From: Hymenobacter sublimis
Lineage (GTDB): Bacteria; Bacteroidota; Bacteroidia; Cytophagales; Hymenobacteraceae
Assembly: GCF_023101345.1 (NCBI RefSeq)
Contig: NZ_CP095848.1
Location: 4,428,001 to 4,492,000 of the forward strand
Direction of reading: 5' to 3'
DNA length: 64,000 nt
Shown: piece after piece, positions 16,429 to 24,236 of the stretch
Position numbering within the stretch: position 1 is the stretch's first letter
Layout: the number at the start of each line of letters is the position of its first letter
The notes under the pieces: model-generated
Database searches by the model: none
Told to the model about the DNA's origin: nothing
What the model saw: only the letters and a program-made list of their open reading frames with translations
Position numbers and translations under genes: made by a program

Positions 16429-17718
16429 ATGGCTGCCACCACGGTGTACAAAGAGCCGGCTCCCCGCGTCGATGCCGAAAATCCCCTGGAATCTATGATG
16501 TCGCGTTTCAACGTGGCCACGGAAATCCTCGGGCTCGATGATGAAACCTACAACGTCCTGAAAGCGCCCGACAAGCAAATCATCGTGCACATTCCCGTGA
16601 CGATGGACAACGGCAAGGTGCGCGTATTCGAAGGCTACCGCGTGGTGCACAATACCATTCTGGGCCCCTCGAAAGGCGGTATTCGCTACGATAAGAACGT
16701 GCACCTCGACGAGGTGAAGGCCCTGGCCGCCTGGATGACCTGGAAGTGCGCCGTGGTGGATATTCCCTACGGTGGAGCCAAGGGCGGTATCATCTGCGAC
16801 CCGACCACCATGAGCGCCGGCGAAATTGAGCGCCTCACCCGCGGCTACACCCTGGCCATGAAGGACGTGTTCGGCCCCGACCGTGACATTCCGGCTCCCG
16901 ACATGGGCACCGGCCCCCGCGAAATGGCCTGGCTCATGGACGAGTTCAGCAAAACGGTGGGCGCTACCTCCCCGGCCGTAGTTACGGGCAAGCCCCTGGT
17001 AATGGGTGGCTCCTTGGGCCGCACCGAGGCTACCGGCCGCGGCGTAATGGTATCGGCCCTGGCCGCCATGAAAAAGCTGGACATGAACCCCGCGCAGACT
17101 TCGGCGGCGGTACAAGGCTTCGGCAACGTAGGCTCCTGGGCCGCTAAGTTGCTCAGCGAGCAGGGTGTGAAAATTAAGTGCATCTCCGACGTAAGCGGTG
17201 CTTACTGGAACGAGAACGGCATCAACATCGACGAGGCCGTGGCGTACAAAAACGTGCACAAAGGCCGCCTCGATGGCTTCACCGGCGCTACCCTCATGGA
17301 CAACGCCGATGATTTGCTAACCTCCGAGGTAGACCTGCTCGTGCCGGCCGCCGTGGAAGACGTAATTACCGAGCACAACGCCCACGCCATCAAGGCCAAG
17401 CTGATTGTAGAGGGTGCCAACGGCCCTACGGCTGCTTCCGCTGACCCCATCATCAATGAAAAAGGCATCATGGTAGTACCCGACATCCTGGCCAACTCGG
17501 GCGGGGTAACGGTTTCTTACTTTGAGTGGGTGCAGAACCGCCAGGGCTTCAAGTGGAGCGAGGACATGGTGACTGAGCGCGCCGACCGCATCATGAATGA
17601 GGCCTTCGAGAAAGTGTACGCCACCTCTCAGAAGTACAACATTCCGATGCGCATTGCCGCCTACGTGGTGGCCATCGACAAAGTAGCCCAGACCTACAAG
17701 TTCCGCGGCGGCTTCTAG
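16429..17718 (+). CDS. gdhA: Glutamate dehydrogenase (ELFV family, about 430-residue type)
   Basis: A 429-residue cytoplasmic enzyme for reversible oxidative deamination of glutamate to 2-oxoglutarate and ammonia. The catalytic region is intact: GPSKGGIRYDKNVHLDEVKA, then MTWKCAVVDIPYGGAKGG with the active-site Lys, then PAPDMGTGPREMAWLMDE. The dinucleotide-binding Rossmann turn is VQGFGNVGSWAAKLL. The length fits the NAD-linked (RocG/GudB-like) group rather than the ~450-residue NADPH group; cofactor preference is inferred. It sits between cdsA and psd with its own promoter and terminator, so it is probably transcribed alone. Confidence 0.92.
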   Translation: MAATTVYKEPAPRVDAENPLESMMSRFNVATEILGLDDETYNVLKAPDKQIIVHIPVTMDNGKVRVFEGYRVVHNTILGPSKGGIRYDKNVHLDEVKALAAWMTWKCAVVDIPYGGAKGGIICDPTTMSAGEIERLTRGYTLAMKDVFGPDRDIPAPDMGTGPREMAWLMDEFSKTVGATSPAVVTGKPLVMGGSLGRTEATGRGVMVSALAAMKKLDMNPAQTSAAVQGFGNVGSWAAKLLSEQGVKIKCISDVSGAYWNENGINIDEAVAYKNVHKGRLDGFTGATLMDNADDLLTSEVDLLVPAAVEDVITEHNAHAIKAKLIVEGANGPTAASADPIINEKGIMVVPDILANSGGVTVSYFEWVQNRQGFKWSEDMVTERADRIMNEAFEKVYATSQKYNIPMRIAAYVVAIDKVAQTYKFRGGF

Positions 17719-17724
17719 CCGTGC

Positions 17725-17813
17725 AATGGTTGGATGAGGAATTCGTGAGCTTATCGGGCTAGCAAAGCTGACTCGCTGGTACGACAAACGCACTAATTCA
17801 CTATCTCACCATT
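17725..17813. repeat. Inverted pair of 8-nt-period arrays after gdhA
   Basis: Left units from 17725: AATGGTTG, then GATGAGGA, then ATTCGTGA. Right units read on the minus strand from 17813: AATGGTGA, then GATAGTGA, then ATTAGTGC. They pair unit by unit. The array begins 7 nt after the gdhA TAG. A -7-like TATATTTG (17822-17829) and the gdhA terminator follow. Confidence 0.7.
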
Positions 17814-17835
17814 TCGCCACGTATATTTGCTTTCC

Positions 17836-17865
17836 GATAGCCCGGGCCTCACGGCTCGGGCTATC
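17836..17865 (+). terminator. Terminator hairpin between gdhA and psd
   Basis: GATAGCCCGGGCC pairs with GGCTCGGGCTATC (one G-U) over a 4-nt loop, then TTTGT. The right arm overlaps TATCTTTG (17862-17869), so the same bases could also act as a -7 box for psd. Confidence 0.65.
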
Positions 17866-17986
17866 TTTGTAAGCCGAGGACCGGTTGTTTTCCCACTCCG
17901 GGCAACTTTCGTTGCCGCCTTTCCCGTTAGCTTGTATTGACGCCTCTGGCAGGAAGTTCTGCTCATCCGGCGCTAATCAGTGATAT

Positions 17987-18667
17987 ATGAAGATCCACAA
18001 AGAAGGACGACGTATTCTGTTCTTTACGCTGCTGGCCCTGTTGGCCGCCAACCTGCTGCTGTTCCGCTACAACGCCGAAAACGACGGCTTTAACAAAGTT
18101 TTCGCGGGTATTTCCGTTATCGTCTTCCTGACGCTGCTGCAGTTCTTCCGGAGCCCAGCCCGGCGCCTATTTACCCACGAAGACTTGGTAATTGCTCCCG
18201 CCGACGGTAAAGTGGTAGTTATCGAAAACGTGCATGAGCCGGAGTACTTCGACGACCAGCGCAAGCAGATCAGCATCTTCATGTCGCCGATTAACGTGCA
18301 CATCACCCGCAACCCTATTTCGGGCATTGTGCGCTACTTCAAGTACCATCCCGGTAACTACTTGGTGGCCTGGCACCCTAAGAGCAGCACCAAAAACGAG
18401 CGCACGACGGTGGTAGTGGAGTCGGAGGCGGGCCCGTTTGTACTGTTCCGCCAGATTGCCGGAGCCATGGCCCGCCGCATTGTGTGGTACGTGAACGAGG
18501 GCGACGAGGTAAGCCAGGGCGAAGAGTTCGGCTTTATCAAGTTCGGCTCCCGCGTGGATATTTTCGTGCCCGTGGACACGGAGGTAAAGGTGCAGATTGG
18601 GGAAAAAGTAAAAGGTGGCCAAACCATTATTGCCCAACTCAAAACCGACGCACCCAGCCTGTTTTAA
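17987..18667 (+). CDS. psd: Phosphatidylserine decarboxylase proenzyme (short type)
   Basis: A 226-residue membrane-anchored pyruvoyl enzyme that decarboxylates phosphatidylserine to phosphatidylethanolamine. Two N-terminal hydrophobic stretches precede the catalytic domain. SPINVHITRNPISG is the family signature. FIKFGSRVDIFVP holds the Gly-Ser autocleavage site that forms the pyruvoyl group. The length matches the short archaetidylserine/phosphatidylserine decarboxylase family. It has a long leader if transcribed from either -7-like box at 17822 or 17862. It probably works with cdsA upstream. Confidence 0.92.
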   Translation: MKIHKEGRRILFFTLLALLAANLLLFRYNAENDGFNKVFAGISVIVFLTLLQFFRSPARRLFTHEDLVIAPADGKVVVIENVHEPEYFDDQRKQISIFMSPINVHITRNPISGIVRYFKYHPGNYLVAWHPKSSTKNERTTVVVESEAGPFVLFRQIAGAMARRIVWYVNEGDEVSQGEEFGFIKFGSRVDIFVPVDTEVKVQIGEKVKGGQTIIAQLKTDAPSLF

Positions 18668-18683
18668 ACAGAAAAATAAAGTT

Positions 18684-18728
18684 AAAAAACTGAGCCCCCG
18701 TTACTAGGTAGCGGGGGCTCAGTTTTTT
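18684..18728. terminator. Strong bidirectional terminator between psd and DHFR-like gene
   Basis: AAAAAACTGAGCCCCCG pairs with CGGGGGCTCAGTTTTTT over an 11-nt loop. U-tracts are present in both directions, as fits convergent genes. Confidence 0.9.
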
Positions 18729-18764
18729 GTGGAAATGAAGATAGGGCTGGTGTAGAACGGCTTG

Positions 18765-19316
18765 CTAGCTCTCTACCTGACTTTTCACGAGACCCGGCAG
18801 CAGGTAGTGCAGCAGGGTGGTGCCATCGGGCCAGGTTTGGGTGCGTTGCAGGGTAAGAACGCGCGGCCGGGGTTGTTCCCGCCACAGCGGAATGCCTGAG
18901 CCCAGCAGTTGGGGTACAATGAACAGCATCAGCTCGTCAATCAGGCCGGCGGCCAGCAGCGGGGAAGCCAAGGTGCTGCCCCCAATCAGCCAGATAGTGT
19001 TGCCGGGCTGTTGCTTGAGCTGGGTGACAAACTGGGTAGGGTCTTCTGTCACGAAGTGCACCGAGGCGTGGGCCGGCTCCGCGGGCGGGCGGTGGGTGAA
19101 CACGTAGTTGGTGAGGGTGGGGTAGGGCCATTCGCCAAACGAAAGCACCTGCTCGTACGTGGCCCGGCCCAGCAGCGTGGCGTCGGCGGTAGCCAGGAAG
19201 TTGGCGTACCCGTAATCCTCGCCTGGGGGTGGCGTGGGCAGCCACTCAACGGATCCGTCAGGGGAGGCAATGTAGCCATCGAGGCTAGTGGCAATGTATA
19301 ATACTACTTTACGCAT
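18765..19316 (-). CDS. DHFR/RibD-C-like reductase
   Basis: A 183-residue protein of the RibD C-terminal/dihydrofolate-reductase-like family (YyaP/YwjB type). It opens MRKVVLYIATSLDGYIASPD, the characteristic first strand and NADPH-side motif. LLGRATYEQVLSF, IWLIGGSTLASPLL and IVPQLLGSGIPLW are the remaining family motifs. The length is normal. Such proteins are soluble NADPH-dependent reductases of mostly unknown substrate, not the folate enzyme FolA. It follows the fRMsr gene by about 100 nt on the same strand and may be in one transcript. Confidence 0.87.
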   Translation of the reverse strand: MRKVVLYIATSLDGYIASPDGSVEWLPTPPPGEDYGYANFLATADATLLGRATYEQVLSFGEWPYPTLTNYVFTHRPPAEPAHASVHFVTEDPTQFVTQLKQQPGNTIWLIGGSTLASPLLAAGLIDELMLFIVPQLLGSGIPLWREQPRPRVLTLQRTQTWPDGTTLLHYLLPGLVKSQVES

Positions 19317-19418
19317 GGGTGGGGGTGGAGTGGGGTTGTGCGGAGTAAGTTAAGCCGCCAAGCGCGGTAGATCAGCACCAGCCAGCGGATTATCCTATTT
19401 TTCGCCGCCCCTCGCTCG

Positions 19419-19901
19419 CTAAAACCACTCCGCCACTACCGTCATCAGCTGCTCCAGGGCCTGCTGGTCGTCCTGGTCGAAATCGTTTAGCTGGTCGCTG
19501 TCCACATCCAATACGGCCACTACCTGTCCATTTTTAAGCACAGGCACAACAATTTCAGATTTTGAATCGGAGCTGCAGGCGATATGGCCGGGAAACTGCT
19601 CCACGTCGGGCACGAGTAGGGTAGCGGCCTGCGCCCAGCTGGCACCGCACACGCCCTTGCCGTGCCGGATGCGGGTGCAGGCAATCGGACCCTGAAACGG
19701 GCCCAGCACCAACTCCTGGCCTTGCACCAGGTAGAAACCCACCCAAAAAAAGCCAAATGCCTGCCGCAGCGCCGCCGCCGTGTTGGCCAGGTTAGCTACC
19801 CGGTCGGGCTCGCCGGTAGTAAGGGCTACAATTTGGGGGAGAAGCTGACGGTATTGTTCCGCCTTGCTGACGGTAGTATCGAGGTGAAGTTCTTCAGCCA
19901 T
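19419..19901 (-). CDS. msrC: Free methionine-(R)-sulfoxide reductase (GAF domain)
   Basis: A 160-residue single GAF-domain protein. It reduces free L-methionine-(R)-sulfoxide using thioredoxin. The family cysteines are present: one in PIACTRIRHGKGVCG (with a second Cys in the same motif) and one in GHIACSSDSKSEIVVPV, the fRMsr signature. FGFFWVGFYLV is the opening strand of the GAF fold. The start is ATG 19901. The leader is about 69 nt from a perfect -7 box and contains a compact hairpin. Cytoplasmic oxidative-damage repair is the expected role. Confidence 0.9.
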   Translation of the reverse strand: MAEELHLDTTVSKAEQYRQLLPQIVALTTGEPDRVANLANTAAALRQAFGFFWVGFYLVQGQELVLGPFQGPIACTRIRHGKGVCGASWAQAATLLVPDVEQFPGHIACSSDSKSEIVVPVLKNGQVVAVLDVDSDQLNDFDQDDQQALEQLMTVVAEWF

Positions 19902-19935
19902 AAGGAAGGAAAAGAGAAAAACGTAAAAAGCACTT

Positions 19936-19980
19936 CGGAGCGACTACGCTCCGATGCAGGCAGTAAACAACACAAAGGTA
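19936..19980 (-). promoter_or_regulatory. Promoter and leader hairpin of the fRMsr gene
   Basis: TACCTTTG on the minus strand (19973-19980) matches TAnnTTTG exactly. Downstream in the leader, TCGGAGCG and CGCTCCGA (about 19935-19954) form an 8-bp stem with a 4-nt loop. The hairpin lies about 35 nt before the ATG and has no U-run, so it is more likely an RNA stabiliser or regulatory site than a terminator. Confidence 0.5.
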
Positions 19981-20036
19981 GCGGTAGTAGCCGGGGTGGG
20001 TTTATTGGTTGCTAACAGCACCGTTCTGCTCACCGT

Positions 20037-21077
20037 TTAGCGCTGGTAAATAAACACTTCGTCCGGCCCCAGCGTCAGCTGTTCCCGCAGGCCGGTTAGT
20101 CCGATGCGCGGGGCCGCTACCCCCCCACCCAGCCGCCGGGGGCTGCGGATTACCCGGACCTCGTCCCACAAGCCATCCTTGAGTAGGGAGTTAAGCACCG
20201 TTGGTCCGCCTTCCACCAATACCGACTGTACACCTTGCTGGTACAAGTGGTGCAAAATCTGCGGAAACAGGTCTTCGGCTTCCGAAAGTGTCACGTAGGT
20301 CAGGTTGGGTTGGGATGCCCGTTCCCGGTACGTAAACACGACGGTAGGCTGGCTACCATCGAAGAGGTGATGGGTAGGCGGCAGGCTCAGGTTCTTGTCG
20401 ATGACTAGCCGGATGGGATTGGGACCGGGCCACTCGCGGGCGTTCAGGCGGGGGTTGTCGTGCAGGGCCGTGCGGGTGCCCACCAGAATAGCGTGTTCCT
20501 CGGTTCGCCACTGGTGCACGGCCACCCGGGCCAGCTCGCCGCTGATGGCCACGGGCTGAAAGTACGGGCCGGCCAGGTAGCCATCAGCGGTTTCGGCCCA
20601 CTTCAGCACCACATAAGGCCGTTGCTGCTCCTGAAACGTGAAGAAGCGCCGGTTCAGGGCCCTCCCTTCGGCTTCCAGCACGCCCGTTTCTACCTGAATC
20701 CCAGCATCCCGCAGCTTCTGGATGCCCCGGCCCGCCACCAGTGGGTTTGGGTCGAGGTTACAGATAACAACTTCCCCTACCTGCTTTTCAATGAGCAAAT
20801 CGGCGCAGGGTGGAGTTTTGCCGAAGTGGGAGCAGGGCTCCAGGGTGACGTACACCCGGCTTTGGGGCAGGAGTTGCGAGTCCGTGACGGCAGCCACGGC
20901 GTTGACTTCGGCGTGGGGTCCACCATATTGCCGGTGCCAGCCCTCGCCTATAATGCGGCCCTGGTGCGTAATAACGCAGCCTACCAGTGGGTTAGGCCGG
21001 GTGTGGCCGGTGCCGAGACGGGCCAGGTCCAGGGCGCGGCGCATGAATAGCTCATCGGAAGAAGTAGGGGTAGGCAT
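20037..21077 (-). CDS. ribD: Bifunctional riboflavin biosynthesis deaminase/reductase
   Basis: A 346-residue protein from ATG 21077; the upstream frame to 21137 is not family-like. The N-terminal deaminase half has the zinc site GPHAEVNAVAAV and TLEPCSHFGKTPPC. The C-terminal reductase half includes VVLKWAETADGYLA, VGTRTALHDNPRLNAR and VLVEGGPTVLNSLL. It catalyses the second and third steps of riboflavin synthesis, on the pyrimidine intermediate from GTP. It is divergent from prmC, an arrangement often seen in Bacteroidota. A near-consensus -7 (TATCTTCA on the minus strand) lies about 35 nt upstream. Confidence 0.93.
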   Translation of the reverse strand: MPTPTSSDELFMRRALDLARLGTGHTRPNPLVGCVITHQGRIIGEGWHRQYGGPHAEVNAVAAVTDSQLLPQSRVYVTLEPCSHFGKTPPCADLLIEKQVGEVVICNLDPNPLVAGRGIQKLRDAGIQVETGVLEAEGRALNRRFFTFQEQQRPYVVLKWAETADGYLAGPYFQPVAISGELARVAVHQWRTEEHAILVGTRTALHDNPRLNAREWPGPNPIRLVIDKNLSLPPTHHLFDGSQPTVVFTYRERASQPNLTYVTLSEAEDLFPQILHHLYQQGVQSVLVEGGPTVLNSLLKDGLWDEVRVIRSPRRLGGGVAAPRIGLTGLREQLTLGPDEVFIYQR

Positions 21078-21167
21078 GGGCGGGAAGGTAGGCGAGAGGT
21101 CAGGCGGTGAAGATACGGGCCCGCGCGAAACCACCACCTACCCGCCGTGCTGGCCGCAAATCCCGCG

Positions 21168-21175
21168 TACTTTTG
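21168..21175 (+). promoter_or_regulatory. -7 box at the prmC start
   Basis: TACTTTTG is a perfect TAnnTTTG match ending 4 nt before ATG 21180. Transcription would begin at or next to the start codon, implying a leaderless or nearly leaderless mRNA. It also argues against the upstream in-frame start at 21147. Confidence 0.45.
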
Positions 21176-21179
21176 CCTT

Positions 21180-22043
21180 ATGCTTACGCCCACGCTTCGC
21201 CAGCTTACGGCCCGCCTTGCCACTGATCTTACCGCTATTTATCCGGCCCCGGAGGCCGAAGCCATAGCCGGGCAGGTGCTGGAACACTTGTTGGGCCTTT
21301 CGCCCCTGCAGCGCCGCGTGCAGGCCACCGAGCCGGTGCCGGCCGATAAGCTAGCCGCCCTAGAGCCCCTGCAGGCCCGCCTGCTGCGTCACGAGCCCCT
21401 ACAATACGTGCTGGGCGTGGCCTACTTTGCCGGACTGGAGCTAGAAGTAACGCCCGCTACCCTCATTCCACGGCCCGAGACGGAGGAATTGGTGGCTTTA
21501 ATTGTGCAGGAGCAAGGTCACCGCGCGGGCCTGCGCGTGCTGGACGTGGGCACCGGCTCGGGCTGCATCCCGCTAGCCCTGGCCCAGCAGCTCCTAACGC
21601 CTCACCTGACTGCTCTTGACATCTCAGCCGAAGCGCTGGTCGTGGCCCGGCGCAACGCCACTACCTACGGCGTAGCCATCGACTTTCAGCAGGTAGATAT
21701 TCTGCGGGAGCGGCCGGTGCTAAAGGCACCGCTGGACGTGCTGGTCAGCAACCCACCCTACGTGCTGGAACAGGAGCGGCCCCTGATGCGGCCCAACGTG
21801 CTGCAGTACGAACCAGCCACGGCCCTGTTTGTGCCCGACCATGATCCGCTGCTGTTCTACCGGCGCATTGCGGAACTAGGCCGCGAGTTACTGGCCGCTG
21901 GCGGCGTCCTGTACTTCGAAATAAACGAGCAATTTGCCCCCGAAACCGTGGCCATGCTGCAGGGTCTGGGCTACCAAGAAGCCGAACCCCGCCTCGATTT
22001 ATTTGGCAAAGCCCGACTGGTACGAGCTACCTGGCTAGGGTAG
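21180..22043 (+). CDS. prmC: Peptide chain release factor N(5)-glutamine methyltransferase
   Basis: A 287-residue SAM-dependent methyltransferase that modifies the GGQ glutamine of RF1/RF2. An N-terminal helical substrate-recognition domain (about residues 1-85) precedes the Rossmann fold. LRVLDVGTGSGCIPLALAQQ is the SAM-binding motif I. VSNPPYVLEQER carries the catalytic NPPY. TLIPRPETEELV is the PrmC linker signature. The length is typical. Divergent from ribD. Confidence 0.93.
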   Translation: MLTPTLRQLTARLATDLTAIYPAPEAEAIAGQVLEHLLGLSPLQRRVQATEPVPADKLAALEPLQARLLRHEPLQYVLGVAYFAGLELEVTPATLIPRPETEELVALIVQEQGHRAGLRVLDVGTGSGCIPLALAQQLLTPHLTALDISAEALVVARRNATTYGVAIDFQQVDILRERPVLKAPLDVLVSNPPYVLEQERPLMRPNVLQYEPATALFVPDHDPLLFYRRIAELGRELLAAGGVLYFEINEQFAPETVAMLQGLGYQEAEPRLDLFGKARLVRATWLG

Positions 22044-22093
22044 GCGGCTGCCCGCCGGATTAGATTACGAAGGCAATCAGCCGGCATTCAGGC

Positions 22094-22142
22094 GGAAGTG
22101 TGGCATTAAATTCTTATCACACTTCCAAAACCCCTACCTTTG
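22094..22142 (+). promoter_or_regulatory. Promoter with dyad over the -33 region, upstream of the sugar-biosynthesis block
   Basis: TACCTTTG (22135-22142) is a perfect -7 box. A 9-bp perfect dyad, GGAAGTGTG (22094-22102) and CACACTTCC (22118-22126), is centred where the -33 contacts would fall. There is no U-tract after it, so it looks more like an operator than a prmC terminator. The -7 box covers the TTG at 22140, which therefore cannot be the start codon of the next gene. Confidence 0.5.
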
Positions 22143-22175
22143 CCGGCTGAAATTCTGCTCATCAATTCCTTCGGC

Positions 22176-22772
22176 ATGCCCGACGCTTCTGGTTACTATG
22201 CGCACCCTACTGCCGCCCTCGACGAGGGCTGCCGTATTGGTGCCGGGTGCCGGATCTGGCATTTTTGCCACGTAAGCGCCGGCGCGGAATTGGGGCCGGA
22301 GTGTTCCTTAGGTCAGAATGTATTTGTGGCCGAAGGCGTAACGCTGGGCCGCAACGTGAAAGTCCAGAACAATGTAAGTCTGTACGCCGGCGTAGAGTGC
22401 GCCGACGACGTGTTCATTGGTCCTTCCGTAGTATTTACCAACGTGCTCAACCCACGCGCTGCGGTGCCGCGCCGGGGCCCCGGCCATTACCAGCCTACCC
22501 GCCTAGCCCAGGGAGTCAGCATTGGAGCCAACAGCACCATAGTGTGTGGGGTTATCCTCGGCGAATATGCATTTGTGGGCGCAGGCTCCGTGGTCACCCG
22601 CAACGTACCAGCCTACGCCCTAGTGTACGGCAATCCGGCCCGCTTGCGCGGCTGGATGAGCGCCCGGGGCCACCGCCTAACCTTCGACGAAGCCGGTCGC
22701 GCTACCTGTCCGGAGGGCCAGGAGCAGTACCAGCTAACCGATGGCCGCGTTTCCCGTATCAGCCCCGGCTAG
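22176..22772 (+). CDS. WlbB/WbpD-like left-handed beta-helix N-acetyltransferase
   Basis: A 198-residue hexapeptide-repeat protein from ATG 22176 (MPDASGYYAHPTAALDEG), about 31 nt downstream of a predicted transcription start. Repeats run from IGAGCRIWHFCHVSAGAELG to VFVGAGSVV-like turns. QNNVSLYAGVECADDVFIGP, FTNVLNPRA and YGNPARLRGWMS match the family that N-acetylates UDP-2-acetamido-3-amino-uronic acid (WlbB/WbpD). The matching WlbA oxidase and WlbC aminotransferase are not in this window, so the substrate is inferred. It opens the nucleotide-sugar block and is followed after 75 nt by the 6-dehydrogenase. Confidence 0.85.
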   Translation: MPDASGYYAHPTAALDEGCRIGAGCRIWHFCHVSAGAELGPECSLGQNVFVAEGVTLGRNVKVQNNVSLYAGVECADDVFIGPSVVFTNVLNPRAAVPRRGPGHYQPTRLAQGVSIGANSTIVCGVILGEYAFVGAGSVVTRNVPAYALVYGNPARLRGWMSARGHRLTFDEAGRATCPEGQEQYQLTDGRVSRISPG

Positions 22773-22815
22773 CCGGCGGTAAGTTTCAGTTTTCCGGCTT
22801 TCACCAAGCCCCGAT

Positions 22816-22839
22816 CCTAAGTCTTCAAGTTCCTAAGTT
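22816..22839 (+). repeat. Short 8-nt-period array, no clear partner
   Basis: Three units of the type CCTAAGTY/TTCAAGTT lie just upstream of GTG 22848. I could not find a convincing inverted partner after the stop at 22772. It may be a decayed copy of the array elements seen at other gaps. Confidence 0.35.
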
Positions 22840-22847
22840 CCGCTATC

Positions 22848-24143
22848 GTGTACGAGCAACTTCTCCAGAAAAAGGCCAAGCTGGCCGTCATCGGCCTTGG
22901 TTACGTAGGCCTGCCTATCGCCCTCGAATTCGCCCGCAAAATCCAAGTCATTGGCTTTGATATCAACGCCAAGCGGGTCGAGATGATGCGCAACAACATT
23001 GACCCGAGCGGGGAGTTGGAGGCCAAGGATTTCGAAGGCTGTGACATTGAGTTTACCGACTCGCTGGACGTGCTGCGCGAGGCTACGTTTTACATTGTGG
23101 CCGTACCTACGCCCATTGATGAGCACGTCCAACCCGATTTGAAGCCCTTGCTCGGCGCTTCGTCCTCGGTAGGCAAAGTGTTGAAGAAAGGCGACTACGT
23201 GGTATTTGAAAGCACCGTGTACCCGGGCTGCACCGAGGAGGACTGCATTCCGGTGATGGAGCAGCTTTCGGGCCTGAAGTTCCCCCAGGATTTCAAGGTA
23301 GGCTACTCGCCCGAGCGCATCAACCCCGGCGACAAAGAGCACACCCTCTCCAGCATCGTGAAGGTAGTAGCCGGCTGCGACGCCGAGTCACTGGAGGAAA
23401 TTGCCAAAACCTACGAGCTAGTGGTGCAGGCCGGCGTGCACCGTGCCAGCAGCATTAAAGTAGCCGAGGCCGCCAAAATCATCGAAAACACCCAGCGCGA
23501 CGTGAACATTGCGTTGATGAATGAGTTGTCGATGATTTTTGACCGCATGAGCATCAACACCTACGAGGTGCTGGAGGCTGCTGGCACCAAGTGGAACTTC
23601 CTGAAGTTTTCGCCCGGTCTGGTGGGCGGCCACTGCATTGGCGTTGACCCGTACTACTTGACCTACAAGGCGAAGGAGCTGGGTTACGACGCGAAGGTGA
23701 TTCTGTCGGGCCGCACGACCAACGACAACATGGGAGCCTACATTGCGCGCAAGACCGTGCAGACCATGATTAAGCAGGGCAAGGACGTCTCTAAGAGCCG
23801 GGTGCTGGTGATGGGCGCTACCTTTAAGGAGAACGTGGAAGATATTCGTAACTCCAAGGTAGCCGACGTCATTCAGGAGCTGAAAAACTTCAGCGTAAAC
23901 GTGGACATCGTGGACCCTCACGCCGATTCCGACGAGCTGCAGCACGAGTACGGCTTCCGGCTGACGCCCGAAAGTGAGGTGCGTAACGACTACGACGGCA
24001 TCATTGTAGCGGTAAGCCACCAGCCTTACACCCAACTTGACGAGGCTTACTTCAAAAGCATTACCAACCAGCCCGCCGTAGTAATTGACATCAAAGGCTT
24101 GTTCCGCGGTAAAATTCAGGATTTGGCCTACTGGAGCCTGTAA
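22848..24143 (+). CDS. UDP-N-acetylhexosamine 6-dehydrogenase (WbpO/TviB type)
   Basis: A 431-residue nucleotide-sugar dehydrogenase. AVIGLGYVGLPIALEFAR is the NAD-binding Rossmann start. SPERINPGD is the family linker. SPGLVGGHCIGVDPYYLTYK contains the catalytic Cys. VLVMGATFKENVEDIRNSK marks the C-terminal UDP-binding domain. It resembles WbpO/VipA/TviB, which oxidise UDP-GlcNAc or UDP-GalNAc to the uronic acid. The WbpP/TviC-like epimerase at 26488 would be its natural partner for UDP-GalNAcA. The start is GTG 22848, immediately before conserved sequence. Substrate is inferred from context. Confidence 0.88.
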   Translation: MYEQLLQKKAKLAVIGLGYVGLPIALEFARKIQVIGFDINAKRVEMMRNNIDPSGELEAKDFEGCDIEFTDSLDVLREATFYIVAVPTPIDEHVQPDLKPLLGASSSVGKVLKKGDYVVFESTVYPGCTEEDCIPVMEQLSGLKFPQDFKVGYSPERINPGDKEHTLSSIVKVVAGCDAESLEEIAKTYELVVQAGVHRASSIKVAEAAKIIENTQRDVNIALMNELSMIFDRMSINTYEVLEAAGTKWNFLKFSPGLVGGHCIGVDPYYLTYKAKELGYDAKVILSGRTTNDNMGAYIARKTVQTMIKQGKDVSKSRVLVMGATFKENVEDIRNSKVADVIQELKNFSVNVDIVDPHADSDELQHEYGFRLTPESEVRNDYDGIIVAVSHQPYTQLDEAYFKSITNQPAVVIDIKGLFRGKIQDLAYWSL

Positions 24144-24145
24144 TT

Positions 24146-24230
24146 AATAGTGAACTTGTGAAGTGGTGAGTTTGCTGATTCGTTATCTGCACAGCAACTC
24201 GCCATTTCACTACTTCGCCACTTCACAATT
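24146..24230. repeat. Inverted pair of 8-nt-period arrays between UDP-sugar dehydrogenase and galE
   Basis: Left units from 24146: AATAGTGA, then ACTTGTGA, then AGTGGTGA. Right units on the minus strand from 24230: AATTGTGA, then AGTGGCGA, then AGTAGTGA, then AATGGCGA. GTTTGCTG (left) and GTTGCTGT (right) close each array toward the centre. The left array begins 3 nt after the TAA of the dehydrogenase; the right one ends 6 nt before the galE ATG. The unit set is close to that at 62472-62692. Confidence 0.75.
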
Positions 24231-24236
24231 TGACAG

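Noticed and set aside
22140..22175. TTG 22140 as start of the acetyltransferase
   Set aside because: The TTG is the end of a perfect -7 box, so it lies upstream of the predicted transcript; ATG 22176 has family homology.
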